DNA of 5,258 bases, taken from the NCBI GenBank assembly GCA_009724975.1, contig SRXB01000160.1, forward strand, positions 1 to 5,258. Direction: 5' to 3'. The notes beneath the pieces were generated by a model. The model saw nothing but the letters and a program-made list of their open reading frames with translations, searched no databases and was not told the DNA's origin. This document shows, piece by piece, positions 1-5,258 of the stretch; the stretch's first letter is position 1, and each line of letters starts with the position of its first letter. This DNA is from a bacterium (GTDB lineage: Bacteria > Desulfobacterota > Deferrisomatia > Deferrisomatales > BM512). A program made the translations under genes and the position numbers.

Positions 1-2925
1 ACCGTTACCTTCGGGATTCCGAAAGGCTCTGCGACAAACCCGCCGTCAAATCTTTTCGCTATGGTCTCCTCCACGGACAACCTCGGGTTGCCAGAGACGA
101 TGATCCAGACCACGGGGGCGGATATCAAGCTGACCGACGGGGCGATCGAAGTACCGAACGGCACCGGAACCCTGCCAGCCGGCGTCGGCAAGGGGCGCTT
201 TGAGGAAGCCTACTACGAGTTCATACACACCCCCCTTCAGCAGACACGCACCGACGTGGTTTTCATGCTCGACTGCTCCGCCAGCGTGGTGAACGACCCC
301 GCCAGGTTCACAAAAATGATCACAGAGGTCAGCAACTTCTACGGCCTGATAAAAGACCAGGCGAATTACAACTTTTACACAATGCTGGCCCACGCCGACG
401 GCTCCACGCCCATTACCATTTCGACCCCCTCCACCTCCGACACCATATTGTCCAACGCCGCCACCCTTGAATCAAGGGTCCGGCGCTACCTGACCCTTAA
501 CCAGTCCACGGCCCTCTGGACTTCGATGCAGGAGGGCGCGGTTCTCCTATCGGAGCTTAAGGATCGCTATTTCACCGAATACATCCTCTCCAACACCAAT
601 CCCAACGACGTATCCACAATGGATCGGCTGCGCGAAAAGGAATGGGCCGGCGCGCTCATCCTCTTCACCGACGGAGAGGTTGAAAACGCGAGCGGGACAA
701 CCCCCGAGGACGTTATCGGCGACTTGGCTCTTTCGGGAAGCTCCGCCTACGCGGTGGTCCTTGACTACGGCACCGCTTCCTCTGCCACCATTGACGGCCT
801 CAAGGCGATAGCGGGCAAGAACGGCGTCAAGATTTCCGGAAGCACCGTGACTTTCGCGACCGCCCCGGTCATTCCCGCGCCGACGGCCCTCACTGCCATC
901 GCAAACACCACTTTGGGAATAACCAACGGCGTAACCACCATTGACCTGGATTCAGGAGCCTCCTTTTACGGGCTCACCGGAGGCACAACCGTCGCAACCG
1001 ATTCTTCGGGCAATGTCGGAGCGGCCGCTTACACGGCCTCTTACCTGAACGGCAACCGGATGGTCTTTCTGGCCTCCGAAAGCATTCTGGAGCTGGCCGC
1101 CGACCCAAATCAAAACATGACCTTCGCGCGAAACGCGGTGGCCTGGGCCGGACGCAAGAGCTCCCTCACCGGCCTCACCGTAGCCGTATATCCGCCGGAG
1201 CTTGTTACGGCCCCGGGTGAACTGGATAATCTGATAGATGGCCTTCGCGCCGATTCGCCCACCATGGGTTCCGCCAACGTATCTCCTTATTCCGCCTCTA
1301 CAATCGAAAACGCCGGAGTCCTCATAGTCCACAAGCCTCCTTATCTTTTGACCAGCGCGGAGGTGAATCTGATTTTCGACTGGGCCATGACGGATTCGCA
1401 AAGAGGCATAATTTTCTCCGGCTCCAACGGCGACCTCGCTGCCGCAATCGGCGACGGCTATTTCGGCTTTGACGGCTACACCGCCACGGACGACGCAATA
1501 TCGCTCATGGACGGCGCCATAACCTTCACGCCCGATAGCGTAACCCTCGGCGGCGTCACCACGATGGGTTCGGTGGACGGCGGCTCAAGGCTCGGGATGG
1601 CCTCCAACGGCCTTTCCGCCATCAGCGCCTGGGAAAATACCGCCGACGCCTCCCGCAGAACAATCCTTGTCGGCACAGGGGCGGTACTGGCAAATGCGGG
1701 GGAAACCTCCCCTGGCGTCGCCAATTCCAACGGCCTCTTCGCCAACGAAGCGCTGGACTGGCTCTCGGGCGGCACCCTCGCCACCCTAGCGGTGGCGGTG
1801 GACGACGGCAACAACGCGTCCTCGGTGCTTACCGGAGAGCTGAACGGCTTCAGGGTTGTCCTCAGCCGCGTAAGCTCCGTTGCTCCCAGCGAGGTGAACA
1901 GCCCGATCGACGCCGCCGACCTTGCCGGAAAAAAGGTCCTCATCCTTCACAGCAGGTCCTCCCCGCTTTCGCAGGCCGAGATAGAGGCCGTTTCAAACTG
2001 GATGTATTCCTCCGGAGGCACACTGCTGGTATCCGGCGTTGTGGACGCTTCAACGGAAAAACTTCTGAAGGGCCTTTACGTGCAGGCTCTGTCGGATAAG
2101 GTCTCCGGAGGCATACCTACCGCGGCTGAGTCTTTCCAGTCGATAAGCGACACTCTCAGCATAAACGCCCTCAAGTATTACGAACTCCTCTATTGCTCGC
2201 CGCGCCGAGGCGGCGAATTCGAATTGGTGCTGGAAACAAAGACCCTTGGCGGCATCCCGGGCGAAGTAACGATCCCTTACGCCGCCGACGGCTTCGCCGA
2301 CGGCATCGAGAACAACGAATTTTTGAAGTACAAAATGAGTTGTTATGACATGATCGAGTCTTACAAATCGCTTCGCTATGACAATGACGGCGACGGCTAT
2401 TACGCCGCCCCGGGCGAGGGCAACGACCCCGACGACAACGACGCCTCCGTAATACGCTCCACCGCCTCCGGCGCGGTCGGCCTTTACAACTTTACCCTTA
2501 CCGAAACCATCAACGATTGCTACCCGGAAAAAATAGTGACCAACGGTGTCGAAGCCGATGCTCCGCCGGATGCCCCCGTGAGCGCGGACCTGAATCTGAC
2601 CATTGATTCATCGGTAACGCCAAATACCTTCTCCGGCAAGTTCTACATGAACACCGTTTATCTCTGGACTAAAGACCTGGGCAGGCTCTCCCACCCGACG
2701 CTCTGGAACATCTCCGGCACGATAAACGCCTTCGGGATAGTGACGGCCTCCATCTACCCCGAAGGGTACCAGCAATCCGCATTGTGGCCCACCCTTACGG
2801 GAGCCTCCCTCCTTGGCAACATGAGCGGAACCTACGCCAACGGCGTAATGTACCCGCCGCTAAAAGACGCCAGCAAGACTATGTGTTCCTTCGGCGGCAA
2901 CTGGTCACTGGTTCCGGTGCCGTAA
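1..2925 (+). CDS. Large VWA-domain surface/secreted protein with MopE-like metal motif (5' partial)
   Basis: The frame is open from base 1 and the 20 codons before the first ATG (61) read as protein, so this is probably the last 974 residues of a longer protein whose start and any signal peptide lie outside the window. Numbering from base 1, residues ~83-281 form a VWA domain with all MIDAS elements: DCSAS (91-95, the DxSxS motif), Thr170 in QSTALW, and Asp224 in LFTDGE. Residues 351-474 and 551-679 are two diverged copies of one alpha/beta unit. Residues 794-817 carry an Asp-rich DNDGDGYY...DPDDNDASV motif like the MopE-type metal-binding repeat. The last ~150 residues are beta-rich, with GTINAFG, SGTYANG and CSFGGNWSL segments. 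VWA MIDAS domains bind ligands through a divalent metal, and such proteins in bacteria are usually exported adhesion or structural proteins. Export is inferred from the composition (rich in Ser, Thr, Gly and Asn) and the domain set. No transmembrane helix or sorting signal is obvious at the C-terminus. The partner and exact role are unknown. Confidence 0.85.
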   Translation, partial: TVTFGIPKGSATNPPSNLFAMVSSTDNLGLPETMIQTTGADIKLTDGAIEVPNGTGTLPAGVGKGRFEEAYYEFIHTPLQQTRTDVVFMLDCSASVVNDPARFTKMITEVSNFYGLIKDQANYNFYTMLAHADGSTPITISTPSTSDTILSNAATLESRVRRYLTLNQSTALWTSMQEGAVLLSELKDRYFTEYILSNTNPNDVSTMDRLREKEWAGALILFTDGEVENASGTTPEDVIGDLALSGSSAYAVVLDYGTASSATIDGLKAIAGKNGVKISGSTVTFATAPVIPAPTALTAIANTTLGITNGVTTIDLDSGASFYGLTGGTTVATDSSGNVGAAAYTASYLNGNRMVFLASESILELAADPNQNMTFARNAVAWAGRKSSLTGLTVAVYPPELVTAPGELDNLIDGLRADSPTMGSANVSPYSASTIENAGVLIVHKPPYLLTSAEVNLIFDWAMTDSQRGIIFSGSNGDLAAAIGDGYFGFDGYTATDDAISLMDGAITFTPDSVTLGGVTTMGSVDGGSRLGMASNGLSAISAWENTADASRRTILVGTGAVLANAGETSPGVANSNGLFANEALDWLSGGTLATLAVAVDDGNNASSVLTGELNGFRVVLSRVSSVAPSEVNSPIDAADLAGKKVLILHSRSSPLSQAEIEAVSNWMYSSGGTLLVSGVVDASTEKLLKGLYVQALSDKVSGGIPTAAESFQSISDTLSINALKYYELLYCSPRRGGEFELVLETKTLGGIPGEVTIPYAADGFADGIENNEFLKYKMSCYDMIESYKSLRYDNDGDGYYAAPGEGNDPDDNDASVIRSTASGAVGLYNFTLTETINDCYPEKIVTNGVEADAPPDAPVSADLNLTIDSSVTPNTFSGKFYMNTVYLWTKDLGRLSHPTLWNISGTINAFGIVTASIYPEGYQQSALWPTLTGASLLGNMSGTYANGVMYPPLKDASKTMCSFGGNWSLVPVP
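247..843 (+). other. VWA domain with complete MIDAS motif
   Basis: This stretch encodes a von Willebrand factor A fold. A hydrophobic strand (DVVFML) leads into DCSAS at 271-285, the DxSxS part of the metal-ion-dependent adhesion site. The Thr of QSTALW (508-510) matches the Thr of the usual GSTALYDA-like loop, with Gln replacing Gly. The third element is Asp 670-672 in ALILFTDGE. A final strand and helix (YAVVLDYG followed by IDGLKAIAGKNG) close the fold near 830. All metal-coordinating positions are present, so a functional Mg2+/Mn2+ site is expected. The domain limits are approximate. Confidence 0.85.
1051..1422 (+). repeat. Internal protein repeat unit A of the VWA protein
   Basis: This is the first copy of a ~124-residue alpha/beta unit. 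It opens with the strand NRMVFLAS, has a helix with FARNAVAW, then a strand TVAVYP, and ends with VLIVHKPPYLLTSAEV, DWAMTDSQRG and IIFSG. The order of elements matches unit B at 1651-2037. The alternating strands and helices suggest a flavodoxin-like or glutamine-amidotransferase-like sandwich. No catalytic Cys-His-Glu triad is seen, so a structural or ligand-binding role is more likely than catalysis. The copies are diverged and recognisable at the protein level only. Confidence 0.6.
1651..2037 (+). repeat. Internal protein repeat unit B of the VWA protein
   Basis: This is the second copy of the unit at 1051-1422, about 129 residues long. Matching blocks are SRRTILVGTG (with NRMVFLAS in A), FANEALDWLSG (with FARNAVAWAG), LAVAVDDG (with LTVAVYPP), KVLILHSRSSPLSQAEI (with GVLIVHKPPYLLTSAEV), and NWMYSSGGTLLVSG (with DWAMTDSQRGIIFSG). 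The conserved order and spacing argue for tandem duplication of one domain followed by divergence. The segment between the units (1423-1650) belongs to the same protein and may be a C-terminal extension of unit A. Confidence 0.6.
2380..2451 (+). other. MopE-like / EF-hand-like metal-binding motif
   Basis: The encoded peptide starts DNDGDGYYAAPGEG and ends NDPDDNDASV, following the pattern of the putative metal-binding motif found in MopE-type and many deltaproteobacterial surface proteins: DxDGDGYY, then DCDDxDAxV. The usual Cys of DCDD is Pro here. The Asp ladder in DNDGDG resembles a calcium-binding EF-hand or thrombospondin type-3 loop, so Ca2+ binding that stiffens an extracellular protein is the likely role. 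Only one copy is present in the window. Confidence 0.7.
2461..2922 (+). other. Beta-rich C-terminal domain of the VWA protein
   Basis: After the metal motif the protein is rich in short strands and turns: FTLTET, DLNLTIDSS, FSGKFYM, WNISGTINAFGIVTASI, LLGNMSGTYANG and CSFGGNWSLVPV. The serial pattern of GTI..G.VTAS.., G.MSGTYANG and C..GNWSL resembles the small secreted beta-barrel or beta-sandwich modules often found at the C-terminus of bacterial lipoproteins and surface proteins. Two cysteines (INDC near 2520 and KTMC near 2885) could form a disulfide. No family name can be given with confidence. Confidence 0.4.
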
Positions 2926-2942
2926 ACCAAAAAAAACGCGCT

Positions 2943-2974
2943 AAATGGCGGCCTTTGAGGGCCGCCATTTTTTT
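2943..2974 (+). terminator. Strong rho-independent terminator
   Basis: There is a perfect 11-bp inverted repeat, AAATGGCGGCC (2943-2953) and GGCCGCCATTT (2960-2970), with the six-base loop TTTGAG. It is followed by an uninterrupted run of seven T (2968-2974, the first three pairing in the stem). It begins 17 nt after the stop of the VWA gene. An A-run at 2929-2936 lies upstream but is 6 nt from the stem, so activity on the opposite strand would be weaker. An ATG at 2945 lies inside the left arm and is unlikely to be a real start. Confidence 0.93.
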
Positions 2975-2979
2975 GCCCT

Positions 2980-2984
2980 GGAAG
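2980..2984 (+). promoter_or_regulatory. Probable Shine-Dalgarno site of the radical SAM gene
   Basis: GGAAG sits 8 nt before the ATG at 2993, which is good spacing and supports that start over the ATG at 2945 in the terminator stem. It lies in the loop of a possible short 4-bp hairpin (GCCC 2975-2978 with GGGC 2986-2989). The next in-frame ATG (3011) has GGGGTGA almost touching it, which is poor spacing. Confidence 0.5.
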
Positions 2985-2992
2985 CGGGCCAT

Positions 2993-4273
2993 ATGCGAAA
3001 TCGGGGTGAAATGGAAAATCAGGAGAGATTGCTTCACCAGTCATTTGGGGACCTTACATATACCGCCTCAGTCGTGCTGCCCAAGGTCGGGCTTTGCCCC
3101 GCCCCGCCTATGGATACCCCCCTCTTCATACACCTCACCGCCACGCCGCGTTGCAATATGCGCTGCAGAGGGTGCATAAACTCGGCAATCACCCGCAGGG
3201 AAGGGGGCGGGGAAGACATTGCGGGCGAGATGGACCCCGAGAGGGATTCGACCGCCGTAGCCGAGCTCATCCGGATGGAAAAAGGCGCTAAAGAGGCCGT
3301 TTTGTGCCTCTACGGCGGAGAACCTTTGCTCGTGCCGAAAAAAGTGGCGGAGGTGATGGCGCTGGTGGCGAAGAAAGCCGCTCCCGTCAAGACCGATTTC
3401 ATGCTCTACACCAACGGCACACTTCTGAAAAAAGCGCTCCGCGAGGCGCCCGAGCTGGCGGACCTTATCTGGCTCTACTCCGTCTCGATAGATGGCCGAG
3501 AGCGGCAGCACGACTCGGTCAGGTGCGGCGGCAGCCTGAAAACCATAAGGGCGAATTTGGCTGAGCTTAAAAAGCGGCGCAGGGGAGAGGTTTTGATGTG
3601 GTCTACCCTTAGGGAGGAGCAATCCCTACTCGACTGCTGGCAAGAGTTCAAAACGCTAAGGGAAGAGGGACTCGCCGGCCACTTTTTCTGGCACTGGGTC
3701 GAGTCCGACGAACCCTTCAAAGACCTTCCCGCCTACGCCGAAAATTACGAAACCGATTTGACGGCGATAATGGAGGAATACACCGCAGCCCTTGAGCGCG
3801 GCGAACTGCTTTCGGTGGTGCACCTTTCGGAGCTTTTGCTCTACTGGCTCACTGGCCGTGAACGGGGCTCATCGGCGTGCGGGGTGGAGCTTAGCCGCAA
3901 TTACGACATAATAGCTGGCCAGATACGCGCCTGCGCCGACCTTCCGGCTAGCTACGCCTTCGGCAAAGTCGGGGAAGATGGCTCGGTCAGCCTTGCGAAA
4001 ACGGATTTAACCTCTCTGGTGGCGTACAAGGGCGACCTTGGCTGCCCCAGGTGCGGAGTCCACGGATATTGCGGCGGGCGGTGCCCGGTCCAGGCCCTTG
4101 AGGGCAACCCCTTGCGCCTTCGCCAATATTGCCAGCTCATGAGGCTTCATGTGGGCGTTTTTGGGCGCTACGCCCCGAGGCTCGCCACTGCCCTCGAAAA
4201 AAACTCCATATCCCTTGAAGAGCTTTACCGGCGCTCCGCCCGCTTGACCCTTTTCACGGATGTAACCCCTTGA
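2993..4273 (+). CDS. Radical SAM/SPASM domain enzyme, probable peptide or protein maturase
   Basis: This 426-residue protein (numbered from 2993) has the size of SPASM enzymes. The radical SAM motif CX3CX2C is C54, C58, C61 (RCNMRCRGC), binding the [4Fe-4S] cluster that cleaves S-adenosylmethionine. GGEP (108-111) is the usual SAM-contacting motif, and LYTNGTLL and VSIDG mark later strands of the barrel. The C-terminal part has the full seven-cysteine SPASM signature: C296-X12-G-X4-C314, then C351-X2-C354-X5-C360-X3-C364, then C380. Two auxiliary [4Fe-4S] clusters are therefore expected. Known SPASM proteins (AlbA, PqqE, MftC, anaerobic sulfatase maturases) modify peptides or proteins through radical chemistry in the oxygen-free cytoplasm. 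The layout recalls the AF0577-type group of putative peptide-modifying enzymes, but that is from memory. The substrate is unknown and no precursor-peptide gene is visible nearby. The start is chosen at 2993 because an in-frame ATG at 2945 is in the terminator; 3011 is an alternative. The stop overlaps the next gene's start, so the two are probably co-expressed. Confidence 0.9.
   Translation: MRNRGEMENQERLLHQSFGDLTYTASVVLPKVGLCPAPPMDTPLFIHLTATPRCNMRCRGCINSAITRREGGGEDIAGEMDPERDSTAVAELIRMEKGAKEAVLCLYGGEPLLVPKKVAEVMALVAKKAAPVKTDFMLYTNGTLLKKALREAPELADLIWLYSVSIDGRERQHDSVRCGGSLKTIRANLAELKKRRRGEVLMWSTLREEQSLLDCWQEFKTLREEGLAGHFFWHWVESDEPFKDLPAYAENYETDLTAIMEEYTAALERGELLSVVHLSELLLYWLTGRERGSSACGVELSRNYDIIAGQIRACADLPASYAFGKVGEDGSVSLAKTDLTSLVAYKGDLGCPRCGVHGYCGGRCPVQALEGNPLRLRQYCQLMRLHVGVFGRYAPRLATALEKNSISLEELYRRSARLTLFTDVTP
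4270..4273 (+). promoter_or_regulatory. TTGA start/stop overlap coupling the radical SAM and dehydrogenase genes
   Basis: TTG (4270-4272) is in frame with the downstream Rossmann protein and overlaps the TGA stop (4271-4273) of the radical SAM gene. No good Shine-Dalgarno sequence is seen; only a weak GGA (4258-4260) precedes it. This favours translation by ribosomes that have just terminated. No ATG or GTG is available upstream of the nucleotide-binding motif; the first in-frame ATG (4315) lies inside the GxGxxG motif and would destroy the fold. Confidence 0.7.
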
Positions 4274-5258
4274 GAAGGGGCCCTTCCTCGGTAATCATCG
4301 CGGGCCTGGGCGCTATGGGCGGCGGATTATTGCGCCTCGGCGGCGAATACCTGAAAAACGCGGGCAAAGTAACGGCCTTTGACAAAAACCCAGCCACCGT
4401 TTCTCGTTCAACCTCCGTCAAGGCCCTTGTCGGAGAAGCCGATGACGAAGGTTTTCTCAAGGCGTTGCTAAAAGGACAGCCCGCAGGATTTTTATTCGTA
4501 AATCTCCTCTCGGGCGCCGACAACCTCAAGATACGGGAGCTGGTGGCCCAGCGGGGTGGCAATTATATCGACACCGGAGCGGGTTTTGGCGGAGAGGAAG
4601 GCGATTTCATCGGCTTGATGGAAAAAAGCTGGGCCGGCGGTGAGGATGTTCCGGCGCAACTTCTCTTTTGCGGCGTCAACCCTGGAATGGTGGAAATTGT
4701 GGCGCGAGCGATCGCAAGGGAGTCCTTCAGGGGCGATGACGGCCCCTTTGACGTGGAGATTTACGAAAAGGACACCATTTCTTCCTCCGCCGGCAAAGTT
4801 TTCGCCGCCAGCTGGTCGCCCGAGACCCTTGCCGAAGAGATGCTCCTCACCCCTACCGTTTTAGTGCGGGATGGTTTTTTGACGGTGGAAAAGAACGCGG
4901 AGCCCTTGCCCTGCGATGTGTGGTGGGGAAAAGAGCGCAGACGGGCAAGGCTTGTGGCCCACGAAGAGCTTTGGACCCTTTGCCGGAAGGCCCCGTTTCC
5001 CATCGGAGACTCTTTTTTCGCCTATTCGCTCTCCCGAAGGGCAATGAAGGCCCTTGAACGCGCGCCAATGCCCGCCGGAAATATTTTCGACTTCCACCAG
5101 GAACCGGTCGCCGGCTACGACGAAGTTTTGGTCAAGGTCAGGTCGCGACGAAGCGGCAGGGAGGAAGCGCGCTCATGGAGAAGTTCCCACCGCGAAGCGA
5201 ACATGCGCTTCGGAGTCAACGCCGTTCAATTCCAGGTGGTTTCCTCAGTGCTCTTTTT
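4270..5258 (+). CDS. Saccharopine dehydrogenase / homospermidine synthase-like NAD(P)-dependent oxidoreductase (3' partial)
   Basis: The frame is open from the TTG at 4270 to the window's right edge, giving at least 329 residues without a stop. The N-terminus is a Rossmann fold: VIIAGLGAMGGG has GxGxxG (G12, G14, G17), and strand two ends in Asp38 (VTAFDKNP), which hints at NAD rather than NADP. Further landmarks are NLLSGADN, YIDTG (99-103) and CGVNPGMV (C134 onward). The last resembles the G-x-N/D-PG-hydrophobic-V signature of saccharopine dehydrogenase-like proteins, including homospermidine synthase and carboxynorspermidine dehydrogenase. The region near the edge (YDEVLVKVRSRRSG, then GVNAVQFQVVSS) looks like the return to the C-terminal part of this fold, so the stop is probably not far away. 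The family makes or breaks secondary-amine links between amino acids or polyamines through imine chemistry. The real substrate here is unknown. The 4-nt overlap with the SPASM gene suggests a shared pathway. Confidence 0.8.
   Translation, partial: MRRGPSSVIIAGLGAMGGGLLRLGGEYLKNAGKVTAFDKNPATVSRSTSVKALVGEADDEGFLKALLKGQPAGFLFVNLLSGADNLKIRELVAQRGGNYIDTGAGFGGEEGDFIGLMEKSWAGGEDVPAQLLFCGVNPGMVEIVARAIARESFRGDDGPFDVEIYEKDTISSSAGKVFAASWSPETLAEEMLLTPTVLVRDGFLTVEKNAEPLPCDVWWGKERRRARLVAHEELWTLCRKAPFPIGDSFFAYSLSRRAMKALERAPMPAGNIFDFHQEPVAGYDEVLVKVRSRRSGREEARSWRSSHREANMRFGVNAVQFQVVSSVLF

Noticed and set aside
1476..1943. 155-codon antisense ORF, and a similar one at 952-1401, within the VWA gene
   Set aside because: Both are low-complexity Ser/Ala/Arg-rich translations opposite a well-supported coding frame, with no ribosome site or domain signal.
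1450..2401. Repeated 13-mer GGCGACGGCTATT at 1450 and 2389
   Set aside because: Both copies encode Gly-Asp-Gly-Tyr with the preferred codons and sit in unrelated contexts. This is codon-level coincidence rather than a DNA repeat element.
2926..2992. Possible RiPP precursor peptide gene beside the SPASM enzyme
   Set aside because: The gap is only 67 nt and is filled by the terminator and ribosome site. No short Cys- or Gly-rich peptide frame with its own start and ribosome site is present there.
2784..3179. 131-codon + strand ORF spanning the gene 1/gene 2 junction
   Set aside because: It runs through the terminator hairpin, overlaps two real genes in another frame and has a biased Arg/Pro composition, so it is a shadow frame.
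3068..3622. 184-codon antisense ORF across the radical SAM gene
   Set aside because: It lies opposite a gene with clear catalytic motifs, has no recognisable protein motif, and is explained by the GC-rich codon pattern leaving antisense frames open.
4254..4562. 102-codon antisense ORF at the start of the dehydrogenase
   Set aside because: It lies opposite the Rossmann-fold coding frame, whose GxGxxG motif and continuous open frame identify the true strand.

Overview
This is a moderately GC-rich bacterial window with three genes, all on the + strand and packed with almost no intergenic DNA. The MopE-type metal-binding motif on a large von Willebrand factor A (VWA) surface protein, together with a SPASM radical SAM enzyme, fits an anaerobic or microaerophilic bacterium of the deltaproteobacterial (Desulfobacterota-like) kind. 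That placement is only an impression from gene style. There is no rRNA, tRNA or other marker gene here to fix the taxonomy.

Layout: positions 1-2925 hold the 3' part of a very large, probably exported protein. The reading frame is already open at base 1, so its true start lies outside the window. In order it has a VWA domain with a complete MIDAS metal site, two diverged copies of a roughly 125-residue alpha/beta unit, an Asp-rich MopE-like calcium or metal motif, and a beta-rich C-terminal domain. A strong intrinsic terminator (2943-2974) follows 17 nt after the stop. A radical SAM enzyme (best start 2993, end 4273) begins 18 nt beyond the terminator. It carries a CX3CX2C cluster and the complete seven-cysteine SPASM signature, CX12GX4C...CX2CX5CX3C...C. 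Its stop overlaps a TTG start (4270) of a third gene that runs off the right edge. That gene encodes a Rossmann-fold oxidoreductase of the saccharopine dehydrogenase / homospermidine synthase-like superfamily.

The last two genes form a translationally coupled pair (4-nt TTGA overlap). They probably act in one pathway, a SPASM radical SAM step plus a nicotinamide-dependent step, but the substrate cannot be read from this window. No precursor-peptide gene is visible. The VWA gene is separated from the pair by the terminator and is probably a separate transcription unit, although the pair has no room for its own promoter between the terminator and its start. The most interesting items are the SPASM enzyme plus dehydrogenase pair, the internal duplication in the VWA protein, and the promoter/terminator arrangement at 2926-2993. 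No CRISPR array, transposon, RNA gene or attachment site was found.
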